From Nannocystis sp. (GTDB lineage Bacteria > Myxococcota_A > Polyangia > Nannocystales > Nannocystaceae): a stretch of DNA of 64,000 bases. Of this stretch, positions 9,701-17,519 are shown one piece after another. The notes beneath the pieces are model-generated. The model ran no database searches. It was not told the DNA's origin and worked only from the letters and a program-made list of their open reading frames with translations. Where the stretch lies: NCBI RefSeq assembly GCF_016714285.1, contig NZ_JADJNN010000038.1, forward strand, positions 310,001-374,000. Reading direction: 5' to 3'. Every line of letters starts with the position of its first letter. Within the stretch, counting starts at the first letter, position 1. Made by a program: the position numbers and the translations under genes.

Positions 9701-10305
9701 AGATCGGCGACGCGATGCATCGCTGGAAGGCGATCGCGCACAGCGCGGACGGGTCGCGCACCCGCCTGGCGGCGGCGATCGAGGCGGGCGACGAGGCGCG
9801 GGTGACGGGCTTTGTGGTGTGGGAGATCGCGTGGGAGGCGGACGGTGAGCCGCCGACGGCGCATCTGCTGCACGAGGAGGGGGAAGTGCGCGACGTGATC
9901 GCGGAGCGGGCGGGCGGGGCGGTGATCGTGGTGGGGGAGGCGCGGACAGATCTGTGGCAGCTGGCCAGCGGGGCGACCGATCGCGTGCCGGGCTGCGTCG
10001 CGGAGATCCACGGGTTTTCGCTGGCACCGGAGGGCCGGGCGGTGGTGCTGGTGGGCAATGACGGGGCGCGTTCGGTGAGCGAGACGGCCTGCTTCGTGGA
10101 TCTCGAGAGCGGGGCGCTGCACCGATTACCGACGCGGGGCGACCCGTGGGCGTGGGACGGGCGCGGGACGCTGGCGAGCGTGCATCAGGGCGCGGAGGTC
10201 GACCTGTGGGAAGACCCGACGCCGGAGGAGCCGGACGCGTTTCTGCGCTGGCTGGGCGAGCAGACGCCGCGCGAACTATCGCTGGCGGCGCTGGCGGGGC
10301 GGTGA
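6799..10305 (+). CDS. Ser/Thr protein kinase with C-terminal WD40 repeats
   Basis: A 1168-residue protein. The kinase domain (about 107-385) has the Gly-rich loop GEGGMG, the VAIK lysine at about 139, HRDFKPDN at about 232, DFGLA at about 252 and APEQ. A transmembrane helix lies at about 390-412. The remainder carries beta-propeller repeats, clearest around SAVALAPGGERVASGGADGRL and SAIRWASDGSQIATGDDDGR, where the WD-type Gly-His and Trp-Asp motifs are visible (GHTAPIS, VWDLAG). In this family the propeller probably senses or binds a partner outside the inner membrane. GTG at 6799 is the first start in frame; the first about 100 residues are low-complexity, so a later start is possible. Confidence 0.9.
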   Translation: MGWTRRRGGGCGAGAAGASPVSYPVSYPAALNEVAAGVEDTLLAGERLASRGAVAGSGRTPAAISGQEVTQAGPGEEAGISGQEATLFGAAGVVRRSDAGRRELPARIGRYLVIEAIGEGGMGVIFAAYDPQLDRKVAIKLVRPAYTETSGGEAQARLLREAQALAKLRHPNIVTVYEVGAFGDEVYVAMEFVDGVTLRVWQFEVARSWREVVRVYIAAGRGLAAAHRAGLVHRDFKPDNVLVTREGEARVLDFGLAFRDVSSPVKLLDGSGLGDSLTLTGALVGTPAYMAPEQFRGEQVDLRTDVFAFCVALYEALYGLRPFAGTTVPEICVALFAGQITPPPQFVKIPAWLRRVVLRGLRIEAKDRPRDMGEVLVALGRDPARYLVAASVMLVVAGVIAGLVLALRSAEGRQNLRDQGARARADFDARRAEALASELASTQQRGARERFNAWVVAAARGRLEGSPSSALAALKHMFADGGSFAEARGLAFEAVAQGVPAASWSTTAPLTAIAFCGDAEWLVVGDGRGRVELRGRADGAVWRTAELGVAVAGLSVASRGVAGDPGAAAAGAGGASGLRVAALGQGRLLLWDLANGEPRVQGDDSAPISAVALAPGGERVASGGADGRLRIAGWDGESLHSYVGHTAPISAIRWASDGSQIATGDDDGRVIVWDLAGNSHREAGVLATRVRELQFDLAGQRLHALASDRSGAVYSLDRAVPTVELRDVAALRVVGSTRLRLDGRGVATLGFDGGEDRGLLGEGPALAIDLDITGRFAALARADGVEIWDARPRLGRTLTQVGHRLARLEFSGSGRWLAGASDDGGVQLWALASEERTIVRAAGPTIDAMFFSADEASLVIADQRPRLLSWDLAAKVGRELPLVDEAAWRISARPLADGGVLQWYGNEFAAGLQGLSPTGERRFAMALDGGFTLAELGGAGRHLALAPLRGRPEFWRVDGERATREAVEIGDAMHRWKAIAHSADGSRTRLAAAIEAGDEARVTGFVVWEIAWEADGEPPTAHLLHEEGEVRDVIAERAGGAVIVVGEARTDLWQLASGATDRVPGCVAEIHGFSLAPEGRAVVLVGNDGARSVSETACFVDLESGALHRLPTRGDPWAWDGRGTLASVHQGAEVDLWEDPTPEEPDAFLRWLGEQTPRELSLAALAGR

Positions 10306-10392
10306 GCGGCGAGCTGTCGCTGGCGGCGCTGGAGGGGCGGTGAGCGGCGAGCTGTCGCTGGCGGCGCTGGCAGGGGCGGTGAGCGGCGCGAG
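10268..10392. repeat. 38/39-base tandem repeat spanning the kinase stop codon
   Basis: The last codons of the WD40 kinase, including its TGA, are followed by two near-identical downstream copies (10306-10343, 38 bases; 10344-10382, 39 bases) and the start of a fourth at 10383. Each copy would encode GELSLAALxGR and a stop. The array fills the gap up to the next gene at 10414 and carries no reading frame of its own that I trust. Confidence 0.8.
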
Positions 10393-10413
10393 CTTTGATA
10401 TGCTCGCGCGGGC

Positions 10414-11547
10414 ATGCGTGGCGCCATCCTGTTCAACGGCAACGCGGAGACGGTCGACGATCTGATCCAGGCTGCGGCGCCGCTGCTGCGCTCGTCGCGG
10501 CACGAGGATCCGGAGGTGGCCAGCTCGAAGCGGGTGCTGCTGGTGACGGCGGCGTGGGCGGAGCGCGAGCACGACGAGGCGCACGTGAAGCGCTCGCTCA
10601 ACGCGATCGGGCTGCACTCGTACTTCGAGCACGGGTTTGACCGCAGCCTGGTGAATCTCTCGCTGATCCACGAGCTCGGGCTGCTGTCGCGGGCGTCGCC
10701 GCGGTTGATCGCGGCGTGGCACGAGCAGCGGCGCGTGGCCGAGATGGCGCGCAGCTTTTACCTCGAGCATAACGCCCACCTGATCCAGCTGTTTCGTCGC
10801 ACTTTGGCGGTGGGCAAGCGGGCCGACCCGACATTGACGGTGGCGCGGCTGGCGGCGGACCCGGGGTACTACGGAATGAACGCGGGCGATACGGGGGAGC
10901 GCCTGCTGCGATATACGCTGTCACGCGAGCTGCGGCAGGCGCTGGCGACGCTCGAGGCGAATGACGATCACCTGATCGACCTGCTCAGCGAGATCGAGCA
11001 GCGGGCCTTTGACGCGGCGGGGCTGGCCTACGACGAGGCGTGGCGGGCCGGGCAGGCGCGGCTCGAGCAGCGGATCCTCGCGGCCAACACGATCGTGCTG
11101 TTCGGCGGGCGGCTGGACCTGCTGCTCGACGCGCTGCGGCTGTTTCGCCTGCGCGACGCGCTGGCGGAGGCGCTGCGGCGGGGGACGCAGATCGTCGCCA
11201 TGTCGGCGGGGGCGATGGTGTTGTGTGAGCGGGTGATCATCTACGATGATATGGCGGCGACGCGGCGGGACTTCCAGCTGTACGACCGCGGGCTTTCGCT
11301 GGTGCGCGACATCCAGATGTTCCCGCACTGCACCGAGCGGATCCAGACCGAGGACCCCGATAACCTGGCATATCTGGCGCGGCGCTTTCGCCATCACGCC
11401 TGCGTCGGGCTTAATCAGCGGTCGTTCATGCTGTTCGAGCCGGGCCAGCGGCGGGCGACCAGCGTGGGCGAGGGGGATAGCGTGTTCGTGTTCGACCCGG
11501 AGGGGCGGAAGATCGGGTATCACCGGGGTGAGGTGATCCGAATGTGA
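10414..11547 (+). CDS. Peptidase S51-like (class I glutamine amidotransferase-like) protein
   Basis: A 377-residue protein starting MRGAILFNGN. The fold signature is the nucleophile elbow around residues 262-267 (MSAGAM, with the serine as the likely nucleophile), as in dipeptidase E and cyanophycinase (family S51), together with IVLFGG just upstream, which forms the preceding strand and loop. These enzymes cleave Asp-containing peptides or isoaspartyl bonds. The protein is longer than dipeptidase E (about 230 residues); the extra N-terminal 200 residues are mainly helical and hold no motif I know. No signal peptide, so cytoplasmic. A specific substrate cannot be named. Confidence 0.75.
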   Translation: MRGAILFNGNAETVDDLIQAAAPLLRSSRHEDPEVASSKRVLLVTAAWAEREHDEAHVKRSLNAIGLHSYFEHGFDRSLVNLSLIHELGLLSRASPRLIAAWHEQRRVAEMARSFYLEHNAHLIQLFRRTLAVGKRADPTLTVARLAADPGYYGMNAGDTGERLLRYTLSRELRQALATLEANDDHLIDLLSEIEQRAFDAAGLAYDEAWRAGQARLEQRILAANTIVLFGGRLDLLLDALRLFRLRDALAEALRRGTQIVAMSAGAMVLCERVIIYDDMAATRRDFQLYDRGLSLVRDIQMFPHCTERIQTEDPDNLAYLARRFRHHACVGLNQRSFMLFEPGQRRATSVGEGDSVFVFDPEGRKIGYHRGEVIRM

Positions 11548-11592
11548 GGCCGGGCGGTTCTCGGCGCGGTTGGCTTGCTGTACACTCGGGTA

Positions 11593-12773
11593 ATGTACGC
11601 TCGTTCGCGCGCCCCTGCCCTGGTCCTGGGCCTCGCTCTCGTGACCAGCCCGGTGGTCGCGTGGACGGACGTGTTCCCGCCGGAGGAGCTGGACGGGGTG
11701 CAGATCGGTGTGTCGGTAGAGATCACGGGGCTGTCGCGCTTCCCGGACCACGTGTTCTATGCGTACCCGGTGTACTGCACGCGCGGGCTGGCGGCGATCT
11801 ACGAGCAGCAGTTGCTGTGGGACGAGGAGGAGGACGGCGGGCGGCCGAATTATATCGAGCTGCGCGACGGGCCGGTGGCGTCGTGGCTCGGAGCGCGCAG
11901 CGAATGTCCAGAGTCGGTGTTGTATGCGCTGGCGCGGGACATCGCGGCCACGGTCGACCTCGCGGCCAAGTCGCCGGCGGCGCTCGACGAGTTCTTCACC
12001 ACAGATCCGCGGCTGTTTCACGCCTCGTTTCACTTCGTCGACCGGCCGCTGTATGCGACGAAGGGGTCGCCGCTGAATCACGTGCATGAGGTAGTACGGG
12101 TGCTGAAGATCGATCCCTACGAGGTCTCGGCGGTGGTCGACGCGGCGACCTACAGCTTCGCCGACGGGACCGAGCAGACGCTGAAGCTCGGGCACACGAA
12201 GCGACCGCCGCTGCCGTTCCGGGCGCTCAAGCCGGAGAAGGTCGCGAAGTATGCGATGGTCAATGCGAAGTGGGAGGTGAGGCAGCCGGGGGGGCGGGCA
12301 GCGGCGCCGCGGCTGCCGGATGGGGGCTCGGCAGAGGCGGCGGGGGACGGGGCGGAGTCGGGGACGGCGGAGGGGAGCGGGAGCGGGGCGGCGGAGGTTG
12401 CGGTGAGCGGTGGGGCGGAGGTTGCGGTGAGCGGTGGGGCGGAGGTCGGGGTGAGCGGGGGGGCGGAGGTCGGGGTGAGCGGGGCGGCGGAGGTCCCGGT
12501 TATCGAGGCGCCGGTGGTCGCGGTTATCGAGGCGCCGGTGGTCGCGGTCGGCGGGGCGGTGCCTTTGGAGCCGGTGCGTGCGCTCCCGGTCGCGGTGGTG
12601 GCACCGGAGGCGGCGCGGCCCGTGGTGGAGGCCGAGGAGGAGGAGCTGGTGGCCGAGCCTGCGCCGGAGCTCGATCCATTGTCGTCGCGGCTGTGGCCGT
12701 TGGGGGTCCTGCTCGTGGGTGTGGTGGTGGTGATCGTCGGGGTCGGGCTGGCGCGGCGGGGGGGGGCGCGTGA
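11593..12773 (+). CDS. Exported, C-terminally anchored protein of unknown function, probable frameshift
   Basis: The ATG at 11593 gives a signal peptide (MYARSRAP, hydrophobic core, cleavage near PVVA). The mature part (about 25-230) is an unrecognised domain starting WTDVFPPEEL; then come Gly/Ala/Val-rich repeats, an acidic segment and a transmembrane helix (LWPLGVLLVGVVVVIVG) with Arg-Arg after it. This is a normal end for such a protein, but the frame as given stays open to 13221, over 400 bases into the opposite-strand gene. A run of nine G (12758-12766) lies just after the helix, and ten G would put the TGA at 12771 in frame. I therefore give 12773 as the end and treat the run as a sequencing error or slippage site. 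Confidence 0.7.
12397..12550. repeat. 24-base in-frame repeats
   Basis: Four 24-base units encode variants of GAEVxVSG, followed by two 24-base units encoding VIEAPVVA. They form the low-complexity stalk between the exported domain and the membrane helix of 11593-12773. All units keep the frame. Confidence 0.75.
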
Positions 12774-12780
12774 GGGCGGC

Positions 12781-13680
12781 TTACCAGTCGCAGCCGTCCT
12801 TGTGCGCGTAGTCCTGCCATTTCCCGTCCGCGGCGAGGCGGGCCCAGGCGTCGGTCTTGGGGTCCCACCGCCAGCGCCGCTCCTCGACGACCGGCGGCTG
12901 CCCCTCGTCCTGGGTGCGATATTCGATCTTCAGATCGCGGTGGCCGTCACCGTCGAGGTCCTCGTGCATCACCTTCGTTTTGGTCTGGACGGCGCCGTTG
13001 CTGAGGGCGTGGTCGATCTCCGTCGTGAGCGCGATGCGGGGCGGCGTCTCGGCGAATTCGACGAGCATCAATGTGGTGACTTCGTTCTCGCCGCCGCCGC
13101 CGCACATGATCTGGTTGCGAACGCGGACCAGCAATTCGAGCTCGCCGTCGTCGTCGTGGTCGTCGACGGCGATGGTGGTGGGGATCGTTCCGGCCTCGGC
13201 GTCGTCGGCCCATTCGCGTGACCAGCGTAATAGCTCGATCGAGCTGGCGATGGTCCAGTCGGCGCCCTCGGTCGCGGGCAGGTTCAGGAGCAGTGCGTGC
13301 AGGCCGAAGTGGGGCGGGGCGGCGCCGGAGCGGGTGCGGACGATCGCTATATAGTGGCGCGGTCCGAAGGGCTCGGGCGTGGTCGCCGATGCCGGCGCCG
13401 CGAGCTTGGCCGCGCGGGCGAGGGCGAGGATCGTCTTGCTCGCGGGCGCGGGCACGCCGGCCTCGCGAATGGCCGGGGTTGAGGGTGGGGTGGGTGTCGG
13501 CGTTGCTGCGGTGGCGGGGATCGGCTCGGGCTGGGTTGGCGGGGCGGGCTGCGCTGGTGGGGCGGGCTTGCCTGGCGGCTCGGGTTGCGCTGGCGGCTCG
13601 GCCTGCCTGGTCGGCTCCGGTGTGGGGGTGCTGCAGCAGGCGAGCACGCAGCAGAACGAGAGCGCGACGGTGGTTCGCAT
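12781..13680 (-). CDS. Lipoprotein with FG-GAP/VCBS-like calcium motifs
   Basis: A 299-residue protein. The N terminus MRTTVALSFCCVLACC is a lipoprotein signal with several Cys; the lipidated one is most likely Cys15 or 16. A Pro/Gln/Thr-rich linker (about 18-75) follows. The C-terminal domain has two Asp-rich loops, VDDHDDDGELEL and EDLDGDGHRDLKI, in the pattern of calcium-binding FG-GAP/VCBS-like repeats found in secreted beta-propellers and integrin-type proteins. Only two such loops are seen, too few for a full propeller. It may bind calcium at the surface. The end is 7 bases past the TGA expected for the convergent gene at 11593. Confidence 0.75.
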   Translation of the reverse strand: MRTTVALSFCCVLACCSTPTPEPTRQAEPPAQPEPPGKPAPPAQPAPPTQPEPIPATAATPTPTPPSTPAIREAGVPAPASKTILALARAAKLAAPASATTPEPFGPRHYIAIVRTRSGAAPPHFGLHALLLNLPATEGADWTIASSIELLRWSREWADDAEAGTIPTTIAVDDHDDDGELELLVRVRNQIMCGGGGENEVTTLMLVEFAETPPRIALTTEIDHALSNGAVQTKTKVMHEDLDGDGHRDLKIEYRTQDEGQPPVVEERRWRWDPKTDAWARLAADGKWQDYAHKDGCDW

Positions 13681-13755
13681 CGAGCGAGGATACGGAAGCG
13701 CGGGCCGAGGCTCAAGCGGTGTTGCGGCGCGAATGAGGGTAGTTTGTCTGTTGTT

Positions 13756-14736
13756 TCAGCCGCGGTCGCGTTCGGAGGCGGCGCAGCGGGCGAGGAGGGT
13801 GGCGTCATCGAGGGCGCGGGCGATCGCGCTGGCGCGCTGACGGGCCTCGTCGCCCTCGGGGCTGCGTGGGCTGACGCGGGCGATCATCAGGAGGGCCATG
13901 GCTCGCAGGCGGACGTGGCCGGCGTCGCCGGCGTGACGGGCGGCGAGGCGGGCGTGGTGGAGCGCGGCCTCGCGGTCGCCGTGGCGGTGGCGGCCGTAGG
14001 CGATGCCGTTGGCGCGGCGGCTGCGGGCGAAGGGGTGGACCTCGGGGCCGTCGGGGAGGGCGCGGTGGAGGGCCTCGGCCTCGTCGACGGCGCCGGCGTG
14101 GTTGAGGGCGTGGCTGCGCTGGCCGATGTAGCGGGCGCGCAGGCAGTCGGCGTCGTCGCCGTGAAGCTGGGCGAGCCAGGCGGGGACCTCGGCGAGCACA
14201 TCGGCGGCGACGTTCGGACGCTCGCGGCTGACGAGCAGCGATTCGCCGAGGGCGACCTCGACCTGGGCCGCGGGCTCGCCGGTGGCGCTGGCCTTCGCGG
14301 TGTGCAGGTGGACGCGGGCCTCCTCGGGTTGTTGTGCGCGCAATGCCAGGGTGGCGCGGGCGAGGGACAGCCACAGGCGGCCGGGACGGCTCTCGCTGGT
14401 GGGTGGTCGGTCCCACAGCTGGACGAGGTCGGAGCAGAGGGGGACGGGGAGGTCGACGAAGCGGGAGTGGTAGCTGCCCATGAAGCGGAGGCGGGCGTCG
14501 ACGCTGTGTGGGAGGCCGAAGGTGCGGAGCAGGCGGTCGCCCCATTTGCCGCCGGGGAGGCTGCCGCGGTCCTTGAGGCGGCGGAGCGCGCGGGTGATGC
14601 TCTCGACCTCCTCGCGCCAGTTGTGGGTGGCGGCGAGGCGTTCGCTGACGGCGGCGAGGGAGCCGTGTTCGCCGACGAGGTCGTCGAGGTAGGCGCCCCA
14701 GGAGGGTTGTCCCGAATTCTGTCCGCGCGCCGACAT
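13756..14736 (-). CDS. TPR-like helical-repeat protein, cytoplasmic
   Basis: A 326-residue protein without signal peptide. Residues about 10-70 (WGAYLDDLVGEHGSLAAVSERLA, then RALRRLKDRGSLPGGKWGDRLLRTFGLP) could form a small DNA- or protein-binding helical domain. The remainder is a series of Ala/Leu-rich helix pairs typical of tetratricopeptide repeats (LWLSLARATLALRAQQPEEARVHL, ANGIAYGRHRHGDREAALHHARLA). No catalytic motif. It is divergent from the phosphatase at 14844. Function unknown; a role as regulator or scaffold is guessed from architecture only. Confidence 0.7.
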   Translation of the reverse strand: MSARGQNSGQPSWGAYLDDLVGEHGSLAAVSERLAATHNWREEVESITRALRRLKDRGSLPGGKWGDRLLRTFGLPHSVDARLRFMGSYHSRFVDLPVPLCSDLVQLWDRPPTSESRPGRLWLSLARATLALRAQQPEEARVHLHTAKASATGEPAAQVEVALGESLLVSRERPNVAADVLAEVPAWLAQLHGDDADCLRARYIGQRSHALNHAGAVDEAEALHRALPDGPEVHPFARSRRANGIAYGRHRHGDREAALHHARLAARHAGDAGHVRLRAMALLMIARVSPRSPEGDEARQRASAIARALDDATLLARCAASERDRG

Positions 14737-14843
14737 CGAGAGATCGGTATACCGGATGCGGCTCGCGGCGGTGAAGCGGCGGGCGGGAGCCGGACGACGG
14801 CGCGGCGCACACGCGCGCGGTGTCGGCCGGGAGGAGCAGGGTC

Positions 14844-15857
14844 ATGCGCAATACATTCATCATCGGTGATATCCACGGTTGTTACACGGAGCTGCTCGAT
14901 CTGCTCGACAAGGCGGGGGTCGGCGACGACGACCTGGTGGTCAGCGTCGGCGACCTGGTCGACCGCGGGCCGGAGCCCGGGGAGGTGGTCGACCTGTTCC
15001 GGGCGCGGGCCAACAGCATGGTGATCATGGGGAATCACGAGCGCAAGCACGTGCGCGGGGTGCTGTCGTATTCGCAGCAGGTCACGCGGCTGCAGCTCGG
15101 CGATCGCTACGAGGAGCAGGTGCGCTGGATGGCGGAATTGCCGTACCACTGGGAGCGCGAGGATGTGCGCGTGGTCCACTGGGGGCTGTATCCGGGGGTA
15201 CCGCTGGACGAGGTGCCCGAGGACGTGCGCGCCGGGACGACGTCGGGCGACGCGCGGCTCAAGGAGCGCTTCGGCGAGGGACCCTGGTACGATCATTACA
15301 CCGATGACGTGCCGGTGGTGTTCGGGCACGCGGTGGTCGGGCCGGAGCCGCTGGTGATCCGCGACCGGATCTTCGGGATCGACACCGGGGCGTGCCACGG
15401 GATGCGCCTGACCGGGTTGCTGCTGCCGGCGCTGAAGCTGGTGTCGGTGCCGGCGCGCCGCGATCACTGGGCCGAGGTGCGCAACGCCTGGCAGGCGCCG
15501 GTGTTGCGGACATTGCCGTGGGCCGGGATGACCTTCGAGCAGATCGAGAAGAAGGTGCGATCGCTGCGCGACCCGGAGCTCGACGATTCGGTGCTGGCGC
15601 AGATCACCGCGTGGACCGCCGCGCTGCGGGCGGCGGTGCCGGGGCTGAACGAGCGGCTCGACGCGGAGGTGGCACGGATCGCGGAGGCGGCGGGGGCGGA
15701 GTTCGGCCGGGTGGCGGCGACGCATCCGGCGGCCTCGTGGCTGCAACGGCGACGGGCAGGGAAGCTGTCGCCGACGCACCTCGGGTGCGCGACGCCGCAG
15801 CAGCTCATCGAGCTGGGGCGGGCGCTCGGGGTGGATCTGGTGGCGACGCCGGTGTGA
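14844..15857 (+). CDS. PPP-type metallophosphoesterase (Ser/Thr phosphatase-like)
   Basis: A 337-residue cytoplasmic protein. ATG at 14844 is preceded by a purine-rich ribosome binding site (GGAGGAGCAGG) and opens directly with the first motif: GDIHG (residues 7-11), then GDLVDRG and GNHE, the classic PPP-family signature that binds two metals. Later His residues (VVHWG, FGHAVVG) complete the site. It could be a protein phosphatase acting against the several kinases in the region or a nucleotide (Ap4A-type) hydrolase; the sequence does not decide. The C-terminal 120 residues are a helical extension beyond the catalytic domain and may be regulatory. Confidence 0.88.
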   Translation: MRNTFIIGDIHGCYTELLDLLDKAGVGDDDLVVSVGDLVDRGPEPGEVVDLFRARANSMVIMGNHERKHVRGVLSYSQQVTRLQLGDRYEEQVRWMAELPYHWEREDVRVVHWGLYPGVPLDEVPEDVRAGTTSGDARLKERFGEGPWYDHYTDDVPVVFGHAVVGPEPLVIRDRIFGIDTGACHGMRLTGLLLPALKLVSVPARRDHWAEVRNAWQAPVLRTLPWAGMTFEQIEKKVRSLRDPELDDSVLAQITAWTAALRAAVPGLNERLDAEVARIAEAAGAEFGRVAATHPAASWLQRRRAGKLSPTHLGCATPQQLIELGRALGVDLVATPV

Positions 15858-15963
15858 TCAACGAGGGCCCAGGAGCTCGCCCGCGTATACGCGTATACGC
15901 GGGCGAGCTGGCGGGGACGCCGGTGTGATCAAAGGAGCTCGTCCGCGTATGCGCGGGCGAGCT
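15841..15963. repeat. Tandem duplication covering the ends of two convergent genes
   Basis: The segment ACGCCGGTGTGATCAA plus a following AGCTCG-type inverted repeat occurs twice, at about 15846-15909 and 15917-15963. The first copy contains the stop of 14844-15857, the second the stop of 15929-17089. The second inverted repeat (arms 15936-15947 and 15952-15963) is imperfect and lies in the coding end of the minus gene. A duplication across the convergent junction explains this best. Confidence 0.7.
15874..15909. terminator. Perfect 36-base palindrome, probable bidirectional terminator
   Basis: The 36 bases are a perfect palindrome (arm AGCTCGCCCGCGTATACG), located just past the stop of the plus gene (15857) and before the stop of the convergent minus gene (15929). 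Position and strength suggest a terminator for both strands, though there is no T-tract. A protein-binding site is the alternative, since the palindrome has no loop. Confidence 0.6.
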
Positions 15964-17089
15964 GCCTGTGTTTGTCATTCTTTGCCTTGAGGAGCTTGTC
16001 GATCCACGCGCTTCGTTGGCGCCGCGGGAGCGTGCGGAGCAGGTCCTTGAGCTCGCCGGCGCGGAACGCCCGGAACGCTGCGGCCTCGAGGGCGCCCTTG
16101 AGCTCGAGATTCGCCGCGGCCACGTGAGGGACGATCGCCGGGAGCACGCGCTGCATCGCGTCGTGGCCGGCGTCGCCGTGGGCCTTGGCGAACGCGGCGA
16201 TCGACTCGGCGAGGGCGATGCGATCGGCGAGTGGTTCGGGCCGCGCGAACAGGCGCGACAGGCTACGATGCTGGCGCTCGCCGGACTCGAGGCGATGCAG
16301 CGAGGTCGCCTCGACGTGCACGACGAGCTCGGGCCACGGGCGGGTCTCGATCGCGGGTGGGGTGCTGTCGCGATTGAACATCTCGCGCAGGCCCAGAGTG
16401 CCGTCCCAATTCATGGCCGACCACGCGGTGAACAGGGTGTCGACCTCCGCGGGCGTCAATCCCACGAGCGGATCTTCCTTGCCGATCGCCTCGTCGATGC
16501 GGTCGACGAAGCGGAGATCCTCGCCGGGGAGCACCGCTTCGAGGCCGCGGGGCGTCGTGCCGCGCAGGGCCATGAAGCGGACGCGCCGGAACATGAGGCG
16601 CAGCAGCGCCCCGACGCTGCTGGTGGCGAAGCGGTCGAGTTTGGCGAGCTCGGCGAGGGCGCGGTCGAATATTGCGACGGCGTATACACTACCGCCGAGG
16701 GCGTCCCGGAACATCGACGTGAGCGTATGATACGCGGTGTAGAAATTCTTGGTGCGCAGGGCCTCGCCGGCGTTGCGTACGATGTCCGCGATCCATTGCT
16801 CCTCGAAGGCTGGCTCGTGGACCCACTCGGCGAACGCGAGCTCGGTGCTGTCGGGGAGCTCCTTCTCGCGGGCGGTCAGGGCCTGCTGCAGCTGCTCGCT
16901 GAAGTGGGCGAAGCGCTCGGGCGGGAGGCGGTGCAGGGCAGCGTTGACCTCGGGGCGCAGGCCGTGGCGGTGACGGTAGTAATACAGCAGTTGCTCGTCG
17001 ATGGTCTCGGGGACGGGCTGGTTGGCAGCGTCCGCGGCCAGGAGGATCGCCTCGACGGCTTCCAGGGATATTTCGGGCTTGTGGGTCAT
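15929..17089 (-). CDS. Conserved helical protein of unknown function
   Basis: A 386-residue cytoplasmic protein starting MTHKPEISLEAVEAILLAAD. ATG at 17089 overlaps the stop of the SEC-C frame by ATGA, a typical coupled arrangement, so these two belonged to one operon. The sequence is mainly helical, with HEAT/TPR-like character toward the C terminus (AANLELKGALEAAAFRAFRAGELKDLLRTLPRRQRSAWIDKLL). No catalytic motif is evident. The upstream frame extends further, but only from inside the SEC-C coding region, so the longer start is rejected. Confidence 0.75.
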   Translation of the reverse strand: MTHKPEISLEAVEAILLAADAANQPVPETIDEQLLYYYRHRHGLRPEVNAALHRLPPERFAHFSEQLQQALTAREKELPDSTELAFAEWVHEPAFEEQWIADIVRNAGEALRTKNFYTAYHTLTSMFRDALGGSVYAVAIFDRALAELAKLDRFATSSVGALLRLMFRRVRFMALRGTTPRGLEAVLPGEDLRFVDRIDEAIGKEDPLVGLTPAEVDTLFTAWSAMNWDGTLGLREMFNRDSTPPAIETRPWPELVVHVEATSLHRLESGERQHRSLSRLFARPEPLADRIALAESIAAFAKAHGDAGHDAMQRVLPAIVPHVAAANLELKGALEAAAFRAFRAGELKDLLRTLPRRQRSAWIDKLLKAKNDKHRQLARAYADELL

Positions 17090-17519
17090 GGGCGGGATGA
17101 CAGACTGGGGGCGTTGTCTTGATCGTGGCAGAACTTCTTGTATTTTCGTCCGCTGTCGCAGGGGCACGGCTCGTTCGGCCGTGCCTTCGGCGACGCTCTC
17201 TGACTCGATTGGGCGCGGGCGAGCAAGTTGGCCCGGGCGGGGTTTTGCGGGTCGTCCGTGATCTGCTTCCACATCGTGTAGTGGCGGACGAGTCGTGCGT
17301 GGTATTCGGGGTCCTCCCGCACCATCTGGCGGAACAGGCTAAAGAGCCCATTGGCGAGCGGAGACTGCAGATTGAGGGGGTCGAGGAAGACCTGGGGCTC
17401 GTCGTCGTAGGGCGACACGGGCGGCTCGAAGGCGTACGAGATCGTGGCTACCTGCTTGCGGGCCTCGACGTCGAAGACCTGCAGCAGGGTGCGGCGGCAG
17501 TCGCCTTGCCATCGAACGC
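17086..17519 (-). pseudogene. C-terminal remnant of a SEC-C zinc-motif protein
   Basis: The frame ending at 17086 carries a clear SEC-C zinc-binding motif near its C terminus (CPCDSGRKYKKFCH) after a conserved-looking stretch (PQVFLDPLNLQSPLANGLFS). Its upstream part reads sensibly only to about 17519; beyond that the frame lies inside the AAA-ATPase gene and is nonsense. The first ATG inside the remnant comes late (MVREDPEYH), so the original 5' part is missing. The best reading is a SEC-C gene truncated by insertion of the gene at 17448-19178. Translation could still occur by reinitiation, since the ATPase stop (17448) lies within it. Confidence 0.6.

Noticed and set aside
12774..13221. C-terminal extension of 11593-12773
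   Set aside because: It is antisense to a real lipoprotein gene, and the membrane helix with Arg-Arg is a natural end.
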